A stretch of DNA of 64,000 nucleotides, taken from Gillisia mitskevichiae (GTDB lineage Bacteria > Bacteroidota > Bacteroidia > Flavobacteriales > Flavobacteriaceae). A program made the position numbers and the translations under genes. The stretch covers positions 21,743 to 85,742 of the forward strand of contig NZ_RBLG01000006.1 in assembly GCF_003634585.1 (NCBI RefSeq), in the 5' to 3' direction. Positions 55,067-63,616 of this stretch are shown here, piece after piece (position 1 is the stretch's first letter; the number at the start of each line of letters is the position of its first letter). Under the pieces are notes generated by a model, which worked only from the letters and a program-made list of their open reading frames with translations, did no database searches and had not been told where the DNA came from.

Positions 55067-56035
55067 TTAAATCAGGATTTTACCCGAGTAATCTTCCTGA
55101 TAATTTTCATTGGATCTAGCAATAGCAAATGCCTGTTTAAGTAATTTATTACAGACTGCTATCAAAGCCAATTTTTTACTTTTCCCCTTAGCTACAATTC
55201 GTAAATACAATTCTTTACATGGTTTATTATGCTTGCATGCGGAGAAACTACATAAAAACAATAAATTCCTAAGCTTTGGATTACCTAACTTACTAATCCT
55301 GCTTCTTCCCTTAATACTACTCCCCGATTGTCGGATGGTTGGTGTAATTCCAGCATAACTACATAATTGTCGTGAGTTTTCAAAACTTGTAAATCCATCT
55401 GTGAGCACAATTAATAGCATAGCAGTTTTTATACCAATACCTGGAATGCTCATTAACTGTGACAATTGCTTATTATGAATTTCATTAACTAATATTTCCA
55501 ATTGATCTTGAAGTAATTTTATTTCTATATTTAATATGTTTAAAGTTCTTTTAAGTGAAATTTCTACTTCTTCTGATGGACTCCCTAAGCTTTTCTCCCC
55601 CTGAATTTTGTTTTTTATTGCCGTTCGTTGCTTTACATAAAAATCCTGTAAGCTTAATAATTGAAGGCATTTTGCTTGAATGCTACTTCGCCCTGTATAT
55701 ATAGGTACTCTATTTATTTGAGCATATTCATAAATAGCTTTTGCATCACTTTTATCGGTTTTTACTTTAGAAAGCTTCATCTGAATAAACCGCTTTATTG
55801 ACAGTGGATTTACAACTGAAACTTTAAAATTATTTTCATATAAAAATTGAGCAAGACAATAATGATAACAACCTGTAGCTTCCATGACCACTAAGCTGTT
55901 TTCATTGAGATTTTCTGCAAAATCTTGAAACCCATTTTTATTATTGCCGAATTTAAAATGACGGTAATTTTGGTCAACAACATCAAAAAAGGCCTTGCTA
56001 ATATCTACTCCATAAATTTCAACTCTGTCATCCAT
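55067..56035 (-). CDS. IS110-family transposase (DEDD)
   Basis: A 322-residue transposase. The N-terminal RuvC-like DEDD domain shows VDISKAFFDVV (first Asp), VVMEATGCYHY (Glu) and KVKTDKSDAKAI (Asp pair), and the C-terminal Transposase_20 domain shows LMSIPGIGIKTA, CSYAGITPTIRQSGSSIKG with the catalytic Ser, and LGNPKLRNLLF. The length is normal and the frame intact, so it is probably active or recently so. It is followed only 11 bases later by the kinase stop on the other strand. Confidence 0.92.
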   Translation of the reverse strand: MDDRVEIYGVDISKAFFDVVDQNYRHFKFGNNKNGFQDFAENLNENSLVVMEATGCYHYCLAQFLYENNFKVSVVNPLSIKRFIQMKLSKVKTDKSDAKAIYEYAQINRVPIYTGRSSIQAKCLQLLSLQDFYVKQRTAIKNKIQGEKSLGSPSEEVEISLKRTLNILNIEIKLLQDQLEILVNEIHNKQLSQLMSIPGIGIKTAMLLIVLTDGFTSFENSRQLCSYAGITPTIRQSGSSIKGRSRISKLGNPKLRNLLFLCSFSACKHNKPCKELYLRIVAKGKSKKLALIAVCNKLLKQAFAIARSNENYQEDYSGKILI

Positions 56036-56099
56036 AATTTTAATTTTAAAAATTAGTTTTCAGTTTAAATAAGATTATAGGTCTAAGAACGTTTTGTTT

Positions 56100-56325
56100 A
56101 AAAAGTTTTCGGGATAAAAGAATTTAAAAGAAGTGATTATCAATGTTGACGGAATCTAGAGTTCCTACGGTTATTTCAATATTTAGTCTGCTTTTAAATC
56201 TTTCTTTTAATCCCGAAGATCTGGTAAAAGTTTATTTAAATTAAAATTTAACAAGATAAGTGATTATCAATGTTGACGAAATCCAATGTTTCTACGGTTA
56301 ACTAAATCTTCTTCTTATCCTATAT
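56100..56325 (-). ncRNA. Candidate IS110 bridge-RNA leader with duplicated hairpin module
   Basis: Upstream of the transposase (to its right), a 43-bp module occurs twice, at 56131-56173 and 56258-56300, 38 of 43 bases identical. In each the core forms a small hairpin: GGAA/TTCC with a 7-base loop in copy 1, GAAA/TTTC with another loop in copy 2, a compensatory change. Copy 1 is enclosed by long inverted arms (56108-56129 and 56192-56217, TTCGGGAT...ATCCCGAA); copy 2 by GATAAG/CTTATC (56255-56260 and 56314-56319). Known IS110 bridge RNAs are encoded in such leaders and have two guide loops. The role here is inferred. Confidence 0.45.
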
Positions 56326-56330
56326 CAATT

Positions 56331-56522
56331 TTAACTAATTTAAAAGTTAGAAAAATTTACTAGAATATTATTATACTAAATAAAGTGACATTCAAAAAAC
56401 TATCCATATCAATTAGCCGTTAGATTAATTATATGTAGTTAAATAAATTTGCCTAGACTTAAAGTTGTTGCAACTTTGGTTCGAAAATTGAAAATTTGCT
56501 GATAGTCCTTAAATATTATATT
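56331..56522 (+). other. Region between IS110 and the thioredoxin gene
   Basis: AT-rich, no ORF beyond the upstream extension of the thioredoxin frame, and no hairpin that I can support. The thioredoxin promoter must lie here or in the element; AACTTTGG at about 56471 gives a TTTG but no clean TAnnTTTG. Confidence 0.35.
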
Positions 56523-56960
56523 ATGAAAAAATTCCTAATTACATCCCTTTTCACTCTTCTAGGTCTTAGTAGTCTCTTTGCACAAGATTGGCAAACCGAT
56601 TTTTCTAAAGCTAAAGAAATAGCTAAAAATGAAAAAAAACCTATTGTTTTGGTTTTTCAAGGATCAGACTGGTGCGGACCATGTATTAAACTCGATCGTG
56701 AAGTATGGAGCACTGCAGAATTTAAGGAATATTCCGAAAAGCATTTCGTGATGCTAAAAGCAGATTTTCCAAAACGAAGTAAAAATTCCTTGTCAAAAGA
56801 ACAACAAGAGAAAAATAACGCTCTGGCAGAAAAGTATAATAAAAGGGGTTACTTCCCATTCGTTGTTGTATTGAATGCCAATGGTGATGTAAAAGGTTCT
56901 ACAGGTTACAAAAATATGGAACCAGTACAATTTGAAAAATTATTATCCTCTTATAACTAA
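56523..56960 (+). CDS. Periplasmic thioredoxin-fold protein
   Basis: A 145-residue protein with a signal peptide (cut after LFAQ) and a thioredoxin-fold domain of the DUF255/thioredoxin_7 kind: IVLVFQGSDWCGPCIKLDREVW (in outline) with the redox motif WCGPC, and the cis-Pro loop RGYFPFVVVLNANG. It probably handles disulfides in the periplasm. It is followed by the FAD:protein FMN transferase gene, a common pairing in Flavobacteriaceae. The ATG at 56523 gives the signal peptide. Confidence 0.85.
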   Translation: MKKFLITSLFTLLGLSSLFAQDWQTDFSKAKEIAKNEKKPIVLVFQGSDWCGPCIKLDREVWSTAEFKEYSEKHFVMLKADFPKRSKNSLSKEQQEKNNALAEKYNKRGYFPFVVVLNANGDVKGSTGYKNMEPVQFEKLLSSYN

Positions 56961-57051
56961 TTATTTTGAATAGACTTCCTCTTCTATTTATAATTCTCTT
57001 CTTCACCCTTTCCAGCTTTGGGCAACAAGCCTATAAACGGACCCAAAACTT

Positions 57052-57954
57052 ATGGGAAGTCGTTTTGAAATTACTGTGATCGCAAACGATGCTGAAAAAG
57101 GGGAACAATATATAGATCTTGCGGTAGGCGAAATATCCAGAATAGAAAAATTGATCTCTTCTTGGGATCCTGCTTCTCAAACTTCTGAAATAAATAGAAA
57201 TGCTGGAATTAAGGCAGTAAAAGTAGATCAAGAATTATTCGATTTAATTAAGAGATCCATTGAGATCTCTAAATTATCTGATGGTGCTTTCGATATTAGT
57301 TACGCGTCTATGGATAAGATATGGAAATTTGACGGGAGCATGACAAATATGCCTGATGAAAATGATATCATAAATTCAGTATCTAAAGTTGGCTATCAAA
57401 ATATCATTTTAGATAAATATAACACCAGTGTATTCCTTAAGTTATCAGGTATGAAAATTGGCTTTGGTGCAATTGGTAAGGGATATGCCGCAGATAAAGC
57501 AAAATCTTTACTTGTAGAAAAAGGGGTTGTTTCTGGAATTATAAATGCCTCCGGAGACATGAATACCTGGGGATTTCAACCGGATGGAAAAGAATGGAAA
57601 GTTGCCATCACCAATCCAATGAATAAAAATAAAGCTTTTGCATTAATGCCTGTTACAAATTCTGCTGTAGTTACTTCTGGTAATTACGAGAAATTTGTAA
57701 CATTTAATGGTAAGCAATATTCGCATATTATTGACCCCAGAACGGGATATCCTACTACTGGAATTATAAGTGTAACTGTGTTTGCTCCCAAAGCGGAACT
57801 AGCAGATGCGCTTGCAACTTCTATTTTTGTAATGGGTATTGAGGTTGGATTGAATAGAATGAATCAATTACCAAAAATAGAATGTATTATTATAGATGAT
57901 AAAGGAGCTATTCATACTACGCAACATTCCTTTATCAAAATGACGAACATCTGA
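57052..57954 (+). CDS. apbE: FAD:protein FMN transferase, signal region frameshifted
   Basis: A 300-residue ApbE protein: MGSRFEITV at the start of the domain, GAIGKGYAADKA, INASGDMNTWG, SGNYEKF and HIIDPRTGYPTTG, which form the FAD and metal site. It attaches FMN to Thr of periplasmic flavoproteins and normally needs a signal peptide. The matching N-terminal stretch is upstream but split: codons from 56965 (TTG-started, NRLPLLFIILF) are in the domain frame, the continuation FTLSSFGQQAYKRTQ (57002-57046) is shifted, and then the frame returns before MGSR. Either the protein is now cytoplasmic or there are two sequencing errors. Confidence 0.85.
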   Translation: MGSRFEITVIANDAEKGEQYIDLAVGEISRIEKLISSWDPASQTSEINRNAGIKAVKVDQELFDLIKRSIEISKLSDGAFDISYASMDKIWKFDGSMTNMPDENDIINSVSKVGYQNIILDKYNTSVFLKLSGMKIGFGAIGKGYAADKAKSLLVEKGVVSGIINASGDMNTWGFQPDGKEWKVAITNPMNKNKAFALMPVTNSAVVTSGNYEKFVTFNGKQYSHIIDPRTGYPTTGIISVTVFAPKAELADALATSIFVMGIEVGLNRMNQLPKIECIIIDDKGAIHTTQHSFIKMTNI

Positions 57955-57984
57955 TATTCAGATTTTAGTTGAGAAAAATTAATA

Positions 57985-58170
57985 TTAGCTCCTAACTTCA
58001 TCTACAGAAATATAGCTTACTTGGGAAGAAGAACCTTCCTGAGAATCTCTAATTTCAACTTTATTAGTCTCATAATCGGCATTAGTTTCACTTCTAGATT
58101 TCATCCAACTAATAATCACTAAAGAAGCTACTACTGCAACTGCGATAATTCTAAGTAATTGATTTTTCAT
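57985..58170 (-). CDS. Small single-helix membrane protein
   Basis: A 61-residue protein with one membrane helix (residues 6-22, LRIIAVAVVASLVIISW) and a charged, serine-rich tail ending ISVDEVRS. I use the ATG at 58170; the frame is open to 58206. It reads leftward and is convergent with apbE. No family recognised. Confidence 0.5.
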   Translation of the reverse strand: MKNQLLRIIAVAVVASLVIISWMKSRSETNADYETNKVEIRDSQEGSSSQVSYISVDEVRS

Positions 58171-58717
58171 ATTTGCTGATTTATGGTTCATAAAATAGCC
58201 AATCAAACAAAAATAGGTAGGTGTAATCTGGTAATTTAGAGTAAATTCGAGGACTTTCAGCTACTTAATATAATTGTTAATAGCTGATTATCAAATATAT
58301 AAAAAATATTTAGGGTTCACAACCTATCATTTAGGCTATGTGCAAGTTATTGCGAATTGTGAATAAGTTACAGAATCTGTAAGCTTCAAATTCTGTGTTG
58401 CAAGACAGAATTAGTTTTTAAAAACCGGGTTTTTCAATTATAGTAGGCCTTATTACAAGACCATTAGATTACTATAACCAATAAGTACAAATATTATATT
58501 TCTGCTAATAAGTGAAGTTATTAACAAATTTTGAATGAAAATTTCATACATACAAACTTATAAGGATATAATTTAGGTTTATTTAATAATAAATCAATCA
58601 ATAATGTGAGTTCAAGCTTTGTTTACTGTATACCCTCGAACTCAATAATTTGGTTGTACTTTTGCCGAAATTAAAAAGCTGTTTGGATTATCTTCAGCTT
58701 CTACAAAATATAAGCGC
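58171..58717 (+). other. 547-bp intergenic region
   Basis: No gene is seen. TACTTTTG at 58657-58664 fits the TAnnTTTG box, 53 bases before the DEAD-box-like gene. Confidence 0.5.
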
Positions 58718-59344
58718 ATGCCATTCAAAAAATTAAATACACCTTTAAAAGAAGCTCTTGAACGTCTTGGTATAGAAGTACCTACTCCATTTCAGAAAAA
58801 AAGCATAGCAAAAATAAAAAGTGGTGCAAATTTTTATGGAATCGCTCCTGAAGGTGCTGGTAAAACTACTGCCATGATTATAAGTACCATTCAGAAACTT
58901 AATTCAGAAGCATATATGGATGCTCCTAGAGCATTGATATATGTAAAGGATAAAGAATCGGCTTTAGAATTAGAGCTCAAATTTAAGGAGTTCACTAGAT
59001 ATATGGATCTTAGGGTTTATTGTGCTTATGATGAACAAAATATAGATCATCAAAAAGATGATATTTATGCCGGAGTAGATATTGTAATTGCAACACCAAG
59101 TAGAATTAATAAGCTCTTTTCTATCACAGGTATTCATTTAGGAGAGCTACAACTGCTTATCCTTGAAGATGCACATGATCTGCTTAAAAGAACAGCAAAC
59201 AACGCTATTTATAGAATCTATCAAAGTATCACTAAATGTCAATATCTTGTATTTACAGAAACTATGAGTCCGAAAGTTGAAAAATTAGAAGAAACATTGA
59301 TGACGAATGCCATAAAAGTTACGGTAAAAGAAGCATCTGAATAG
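58718..59344 (+). CDS. Single-domain degenerate DEAD-box protein
   Basis: A 208-residue protein equal to only the first RecA domain of a DEAD-box helicase. It keeps a Q motif (PTPFQKKSI, Q26), motif I APEGAGKT (43-50) and motif Ib TPSRI (126-130). Motif II is EDAH (150-153) in place of DEAD, and motif III is TETM in place of SAT. Domain 2 is missing and the stop is followed by non-coding DNA, so it cannot be a standard helicase. Relatives of this length are, as I recall, conserved in Flavobacteriaceae, which argues against a pseudogene. It may bind ATP or RNA as a regulator. Confidence 0.75.
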   Translation: MPFKKLNTPLKEALERLGIEVPTPFQKKSIAKIKSGANFYGIAPEGAGKTTAMIISTIQKLNSEAYMDAPRALIYVKDKESALELELKFKEFTRYMDLRVYCAYDEQNIDHQKDDIYAGVDIVIATPSRINKLFSITGIHLGELQLLILEDAHDLLKRTANNAIYRIYQSITKCQYLVFTETMSPKVEKLEETLMTNAIKVTVKEASE

Positions 59345-59669
59345 TTCTTAAATCACATCTCTAGACTCTAAATTTTTTGACAAAAATAACTGAGTGATCA
59401 TTACCTAATTTATTGTTCTTAATATTGTGATGTTCTGTATTTTAAATTAATTTTTTCCTTTCCTTCATTTTAACAATTCCTGAAAAAACTAAACTCGAGT
59501 TTTCTTATTAGTATTTTTTTAAGGTTTTTAATAAATTATTAAAAAATATCATGCTTTTTGTAAGCCAAGAATAGTTTTTCGTCGTATATCTTGTTATAAA
59601 ATCAATCCCTCATGTATTATTGCATGAGGGATTAGATAAACCCATTTTAATATATAACAAGAACAAAAT
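59345..59669 (+). other. 325-bp region upstream of pst with a strong hairpin
   Basis: No ORF. AATCCCTCATG and CATGAGGGATT (59604-59632) form an 11-bp perfect stem with an 8-base loop, 38 bases before pstS. There is no T-run behind it, so it is either the end of the upstream transcript or a leader structure of the phosphate operon. Confidence 0.6.
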
Positions 59670-60506
59670 ATGAAGCATTCTTATTCTCTATTTTTACTAT
59701 TAGTGATTCTTATATTGAATTCCTGCGATAAAAAACAAGCTATTAATATAGCTGGCAGCACTACAGTACTTCCAATTATATCTATTGCGGCAGAAGAATT
59801 TAGAAAAACCAATCCTGACATTGGCATTATTGTGAATGAAGGCGGTTCTGGAGTTGGAGTAAATCAATTAGGAGAAGGAAAAATAAATATTGGGCTGGTC
59901 TCTAGAGATATTACTCAAGAGGAAATTAAAGCATATCCTAATGTAACGTTCAATACGATCTCTATAGGAAAGGACGCTGTAGTTCCTGTGGTATCTTCAG
60001 AAATATATAATTCTGGAATAACAACTCTAACCTTAGAAAATATTGCTAAAATATATCGTGGAGAGATTAAAAATTGGAAAGATTTAAATGGACCAGATAA
60101 AGAGATTCTTGTAGTAGACAAGGAAGCTTCCCGGGGAACCAGACATGTTTTTATGGAAATTATTCTAGGAGATAAAGAAGCAATTGCATCTGGTGCAGAC
60201 CTAGTTCTTGGTTCTAATAATGAAGAACAAACTGCAATTGTGCAAAGTGATGCAGCTATAGGAATGCTCTCCAATGCGTGGCTGAATGAAGACGTTAAAG
60301 GACTTAATATTAAAATGTTGGACGGGACTGTGATAGAACCAACTTTAGAAAATATAATCAATAACAAATTTCCTATAAATAGAGATCTTTTAATTGTAAC
60401 CAATGCTGAACCTACAGGAGAAGTTAAAAAATTTATTGAGTATCTTTTGAGTTCTGAAGGACAAATAATAGTGGAAGAAGCAGGTTATGTTGGGATCAAC
60501 CAATAA
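59670..60506 (+). CDS. pstS: Phosphate ABC transporter, substrate-binding lipoprotein
   Basis: A 278-residue lipoprotein (lipobox LNSC, Cys19) of the PstS type: INIAGSTTVLPI and NEGGSGVGVNQLGEGKINIGLVSRDIT (in outline) form phosphate-binding loops, KEASRGTRHVF the SRGT loop. It captures phosphate outside the inner membrane and delivers it to PstCA. The stop overlaps the start of pstC by 20 bases, so pstS-pstC-pstA-pstB form one operon. Confidence 0.93.
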   Translation: MKHSYSLFLLLVILILNSCDKKQAINIAGSTTVLPIISIAAEEFRKTNPDIGIIVNEGGSGVGVNQLGEGKINIGLVSRDITQEEIKAYPNVTFNTISIGKDAVVPVVSSEIYNSGITTLTLENIAKIYRGEIKNWKDLNGPDKEILVVDKEASRGTRHVFMEIILGDKEAIASGADLVLGSNNEEQTAIVQSDAAIGMLSNAWLNEDVKGLNIKMLDGTVIEPTLENIINNKFPINRDLLIVTNAEPTGEVKKFIEYLLSSEGQIIVEEAGYVGINQ

Positions 60507-61359
60507 TATTGGCAAATATTATGTTTACGGAAGCACTTTAATTAGTGCTTTTATTGTTTTTTTAATTTTCTCAATCCTTCTTGTAAATAGTTGGGAGGCA
60601 GTAACTACAATTGGCTTAGATCTTTTCAATCTCAATTGGAATCCAGCAACTAGAGAATTTGGAATTTGGTCTATGCTATTTGGAACTTTAGTCGTGACCT
60701 TTATCGCGCTTCTTATAGCGGTACCTTTGGGAGTTGCCACTGCCATTTTTACTAGTGAAATATTGCCATCTACATATAGAATTGTGGTTAAATCACTATT
60801 AGAACTTTTAGCCGGGATTCCGTCTATCATCTTTGGATTAATAGGAATCGCATTTTTCAGCATTTGGATCCAAAATATTTTTGACTTACAATCTGGCCGA
60901 ACTATTTTAACTGCGGGAATCTTATTATCTATAATGATACTTCCAACCATTATTACACTAACAGATGATGCTTTTAATAATATCCCCAGTAAATACAGGG
61001 AAACGGCCAAAGGACTTGGATTATACAAATACGAAATAATTAAAGAAGTCTTACTTCCTATAGCTAAACCAGATCTTAAAGGAGCTATACTTTTAGCTTT
61101 TGGAAGAGCTCTAGGAGAAACAATGGCCGTTATGCTTGTTATTGGAAGTATAGACAAAATCCCCGATCCAATATATAACTGGCTATCTCCAGGACAAACA
61201 ATTACCTCTAAATTAGGAAGAGAGATCGCAGAGACCTCCTTTGGATCTGTACATTTTAGCGCCATGATCTTTATGGGCTTATTGTTATTTATTATAGTAC
61301 TAATTCTTACTATTATATCTCAAAATTCTTTAAAATCTAACGGGAGATTATATGAATAG
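60487..61359 (+). CDS. pstC: Phosphate ABC transporter permease PstC
   Basis: A 290-residue permease with six helices and the EAA loop FGRALGETMAVMLVIGS; PstC features include LLAGIPSIIFGLIGIAFF and GQTITSKLGREIAET. It pairs with PstA to form the channel. It overlaps pstS by 20 bases and pstA by 8. Confidence 0.93.
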   Translation: MLGSTNNIGKYYVYGSTLISAFIVFLIFSILLVNSWEAVTTIGLDLFNLNWNPATREFGIWSMLFGTLVVTFIALLIAVPLGVATAIFTSEILPSTYRIVVKSLLELLAGIPSIIFGLIGIAFFSIWIQNIFDLQSGRTILTAGILLSIMILPTIITLTDDAFNNIPSKYRETAKGLGLYKYEIIKEVLLPIAKPDLKGAILLAFGRALGETMAVMLVIGSIDKIPDPIYNWLSPGQTITSKLGREIAETSFGSVHFSAMIFMGLLLFIIVLILTIISQNSLKSNGRLYE

Positions 61360-62200
61360 GAACATGAAAAATAGATTGTTTTATATCTCTATTGGTTTAG
61401 CGGTAACAATATGCAGCCTGATTCTGCTATTTCTATTCGGAATTATTATATGGAATGGTTTACCTGCAATTTCTTTAGATTTTCTAACTAATTCTTCAAC
61501 CAATTTTGGAGCAGACGGAGGTATCGTATATCAAATCTTCGGGAGTATACTTCTAATTTTATTTGCAGCGCTAATTTGTTTACCAATTGCATTAGGAACC
61601 GCTATATATAAAAGTGAATATTTAAAGAATGAAATACTACATAAGATCCTTAATACGCTCATCTATAGCTTAAATGGTATTCCATCTATAATATTCGGTA
61701 TTTTTGGGTTAATATTTTTTGTGAATCTATTAAACATGGGTATTTCATGGATCGTGGGTTCCATTATATTATCTATAATGATCCTTCCAACTGTAACTCT
61801 TTCCACCTATCAAGCTATAAATAGTATTCCTACAGTTTATAGGGAAAGTTCTTCAGCTCTCGGTCTCAATAAATGGCAGGTAATAGTACAGGTGCTCTTA
61901 CCACAAGGCTTTCACGGTGCAGTCACAGGATTATTAATTGGAATTGCACGTGCAATTGGGGAAACCGCTCCTATTATGTTCATAGCAACAGCATTTTCAG
62001 GGGTAGAATTACCGAGTTCGTTTTTAGAGCCAGTTTCAACATTACCTACTCATATTTTGGCGCTTGCACAACAAGCTACTAATCCCGTAGCACTACAAAA
62101 TGCATGGGGAGCTAGTTTAGTTTTAGTAATGCTTGTAATAATTTTCAGTATATCAGCACTTTTCATTAGATTAAGACATCAATCCATATCAAAAAGCTAA
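61352..62200 (+). CDS. pstA: Phosphate ABC transporter permease PstA
   Basis: A 282-residue permease with six helices: SLNGIPSIIFGIFGLIFF, SIPTVYRESSSALGLNKWQ, and the EAA loop IGIARAIGETAPIMFIATAF. It forms the inner-membrane channel with PstC. Its start overlaps the pstC stop and its TAA shares a base with the pstB ATG (TAATG). Confidence 0.93.
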   Translation: MNRNMKNRLFYISIGLAVTICSLILLFLFGIIIWNGLPAISLDFLTNSSTNFGADGGIVYQIFGSILLILFAALICLPIALGTAIYKSEYLKNEILHKILNTLIYSLNGIPSIIFGIFGLIFFVNLLNMGISWIVGSIILSIMILPTVTLSTYQAINSIPTVYRESSSALGLNKWQVIVQVLLPQGFHGAVTGLLIGIARAIGETAPIMFIATAFSGVELPSSFLEPVSTLPTHILALAQQATNPVALQNAWGASLVLVMLVIIFSISALFIRLRHQSISKS

Positions 62201-63009
62201 TGGCAGAAAAAGCATTAAAACCTATGTTATCTGTAGTTGAAAAAACTCAAGATAAAATCATTCAGATTAAAGATCTTCAAATATGGATCAATGAAAGTCG
62301 TATTTTAAACAATATAACTCTATCAATTCCAAAAAATGAGATCACTTGCATTATTGGACCTTCTGGAAGTGGTAAATCCACATTAATAAGAAGTATAAAC
62401 AGAATAAATGATGAAGTTCCCGGTATAAGTACACAAGGTGAGATCATTTTCAATGGACTTTCCATAAATAATAAAAATATAGATTTAGCACAACTCCGTA
62501 CACAAATTGGTATGGTATTTCAAAAACCCTGTGTTTTCCCGAAATCTATAAAGGAAAATGTACTCTTTGGAATTCCACATCTTAAAAAAATTAGCAAACT
62601 TGAAAAATTTCAAATTGCTGAAGAAAATTTAAAAGCTGTTTCTCTATGGAAGGAGGTTGCACATAGATTACATGATAAAGCAATTTCCCTTTCCCTAGGT
62701 CAACAACAACGCTTGTGTATCGCTAGAACATTAGCTATAAAGCCAGAAGTTATATTATTAGATGAACCTACTTCTTCACTAGATCCAATATCTGCACGAG
62801 CTATTGAAGATATGATGGTAAGGCTGAAAAAGAAGTATACAATTATATTTGTTACTCATAATCTTCAGCAAGCTAAAAGGATCGCAGATAATTTAGTGTT
62901 TATTTGTGATGGAAAATTGATAGAACAAGGGCCAGCATCTAAAATGCTTTCTTGTCCTTCCAATCCGGAAACCAAAGCCTATGTAACAGATGAATATTGT
63001 GAATGCTAA
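62200..63009 (+). CDS. pstB: Phosphate ABC transporter ATPase PstB
   Basis: A 269-residue ABC ATPase: Walker A GPSGSGKST from residue 53, Q-loop MVFQKPCVFPKSI, signature LSLGQQQRLCIARTLA, Walker B VILLDEP and the H-loop VTHN. The MVFQKP(n)FP Q-loop is typical of PstB. It powers phosphate uptake. No phoU follows; a GNAT gene does. Confidence 0.93.
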   Translation: MAEKALKPMLSVVEKTQDKIIQIKDLQIWINESRILNNITLSIPKNEITCIIGPSGSGKSTLIRSINRINDEVPGISTQGEIIFNGLSINNKNIDLAQLRTQIGMVFQKPCVFPKSIKENVLFGIPHLKKISKLEKFQIAEENLKAVSLWKEVAHRLHDKAISLSLGQQQRLCIARTLAIKPEVILLDEPTSSLDPISARAIEDMMVRLKKKYTIIFVTHNLQQAKRIADNLVFICDGKLIEQGPASKMLSCPSNPETKAYVTDEYCEC

Positions 63010-63019
63010 AAACTTTATT

Positions 63020-63616
63020 ATGAATATTTTTAAAAATGAAATTCATTTAGAGAATGATATGGTTATATTAAGACCCCTTCAAAAGAAAGACATTTCACTT
63101 TTAGAAGAATTTGCTTTAAATGAACCAGAACTATGGAAATATTCATTAACGCCTGCTGATGGTTTAGAGAATCTAAAGAACTATATTAATGTGGCATTGG
63201 GTGATAAAGAATTACAAACCTCATATCCTTTCATAGTATTAGATAAACGCACTAACAAAATTGCTGGATCAACTCGATTTTACGACTATAGAAAAACACA
63301 TAGCACCATCCAATTGGGCTATACTTGGTATGGAAAAGAATTTCAAGGTACTGGATTAAATAAGAATTGTAAATTTTTACTACTGGAGTATGTGTTTGAA
63401 AAAATGAAGTTAGAGCGTGTAGAATTTAGAGCAGATGCTACAAATGTTAAAAGTATAGCCGCGATGAAGAGTATTGGCTGTCAAGAGGAAGGAATTCTCC
63501 GTAGTAATTGTGCAGCACCAGGCGGGCGAAGAGATAGTATAATATTAAGTATTATAAAGGATGAGTGGTTTAAAACAGTAAAAGCTGCACTCAGAGAAAA
63601 ATGTAGCATTCATTAA
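63020..63616 (+). CDS. GNAT-family N-acetyltransferase (RimJ/RimL type)
   Basis: A 198-residue acetyltransferase with the GNAT core: LRPLQKKDISLLEEFALNEPELW, IAGSTRFYDY, IQLGYTWYGKEFQGTGLNKNCK (in outline; motif A) and VEFRADATNVKSIAAMKSIGCQEEG (in outline). This arrangement is that of RimJ/RimL-like enzymes that acetylate proteins or small amines. It is 10 bases after pstB if it starts at 63020 (the frame is open to 62990), so it is probably co-transcribed with the phosphate genes. Its role there is unclear. Confidence 0.85.
   Translation: MNIFKNEIHLENDMVILRPLQKKDISLLEEFALNEPELWKYSLTPADGLENLKNYINVALGDKELQTSYPFIVLDKRTNKIAGSTRFYDYRKTHSTIQLGYTWYGKEFQGTGLNKNCKFLLLEYVFEKMKLERVEFRADATNVKSIAAMKSIGCQEEGILRSNCAAPGGRRDSIILSIIKDEWFKTVKAALREKCSIH

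Larger units (their letters stand above)
55056..56330 (-). mobile_element. IS110-family insertion sequence (boundaries approximate)
   Basis: A complete DEDD-type transposase gene reads leftward with a long non-coding leader to its right. IS110 elements usually lack terminal inverted repeats and target duplications, so the ends cannot be fixed from one copy. The left edge must lie between 55056 and 55066, because the kinase gene ends at 55055; the right edge is guessed to lie after the duplicated leader module. Confidence 0.75.

Noticed and set aside
56131..56300. Two-repeat CRISPR array
   Set aside because: Only two copies, 43 bp long with an internal variable loop, spaced by 84 bases, no cas gene nearby, and compensatory base changes in a stem. 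It fits an RNA module of the IS110 leader better.
59915..61265. Long minus-strand ORFs (162 and 246 codons) opposite pstS and pstC
   Set aside because: They are shadows of clear phosphate-transporter genes; composition is compatible with antisense frames only.
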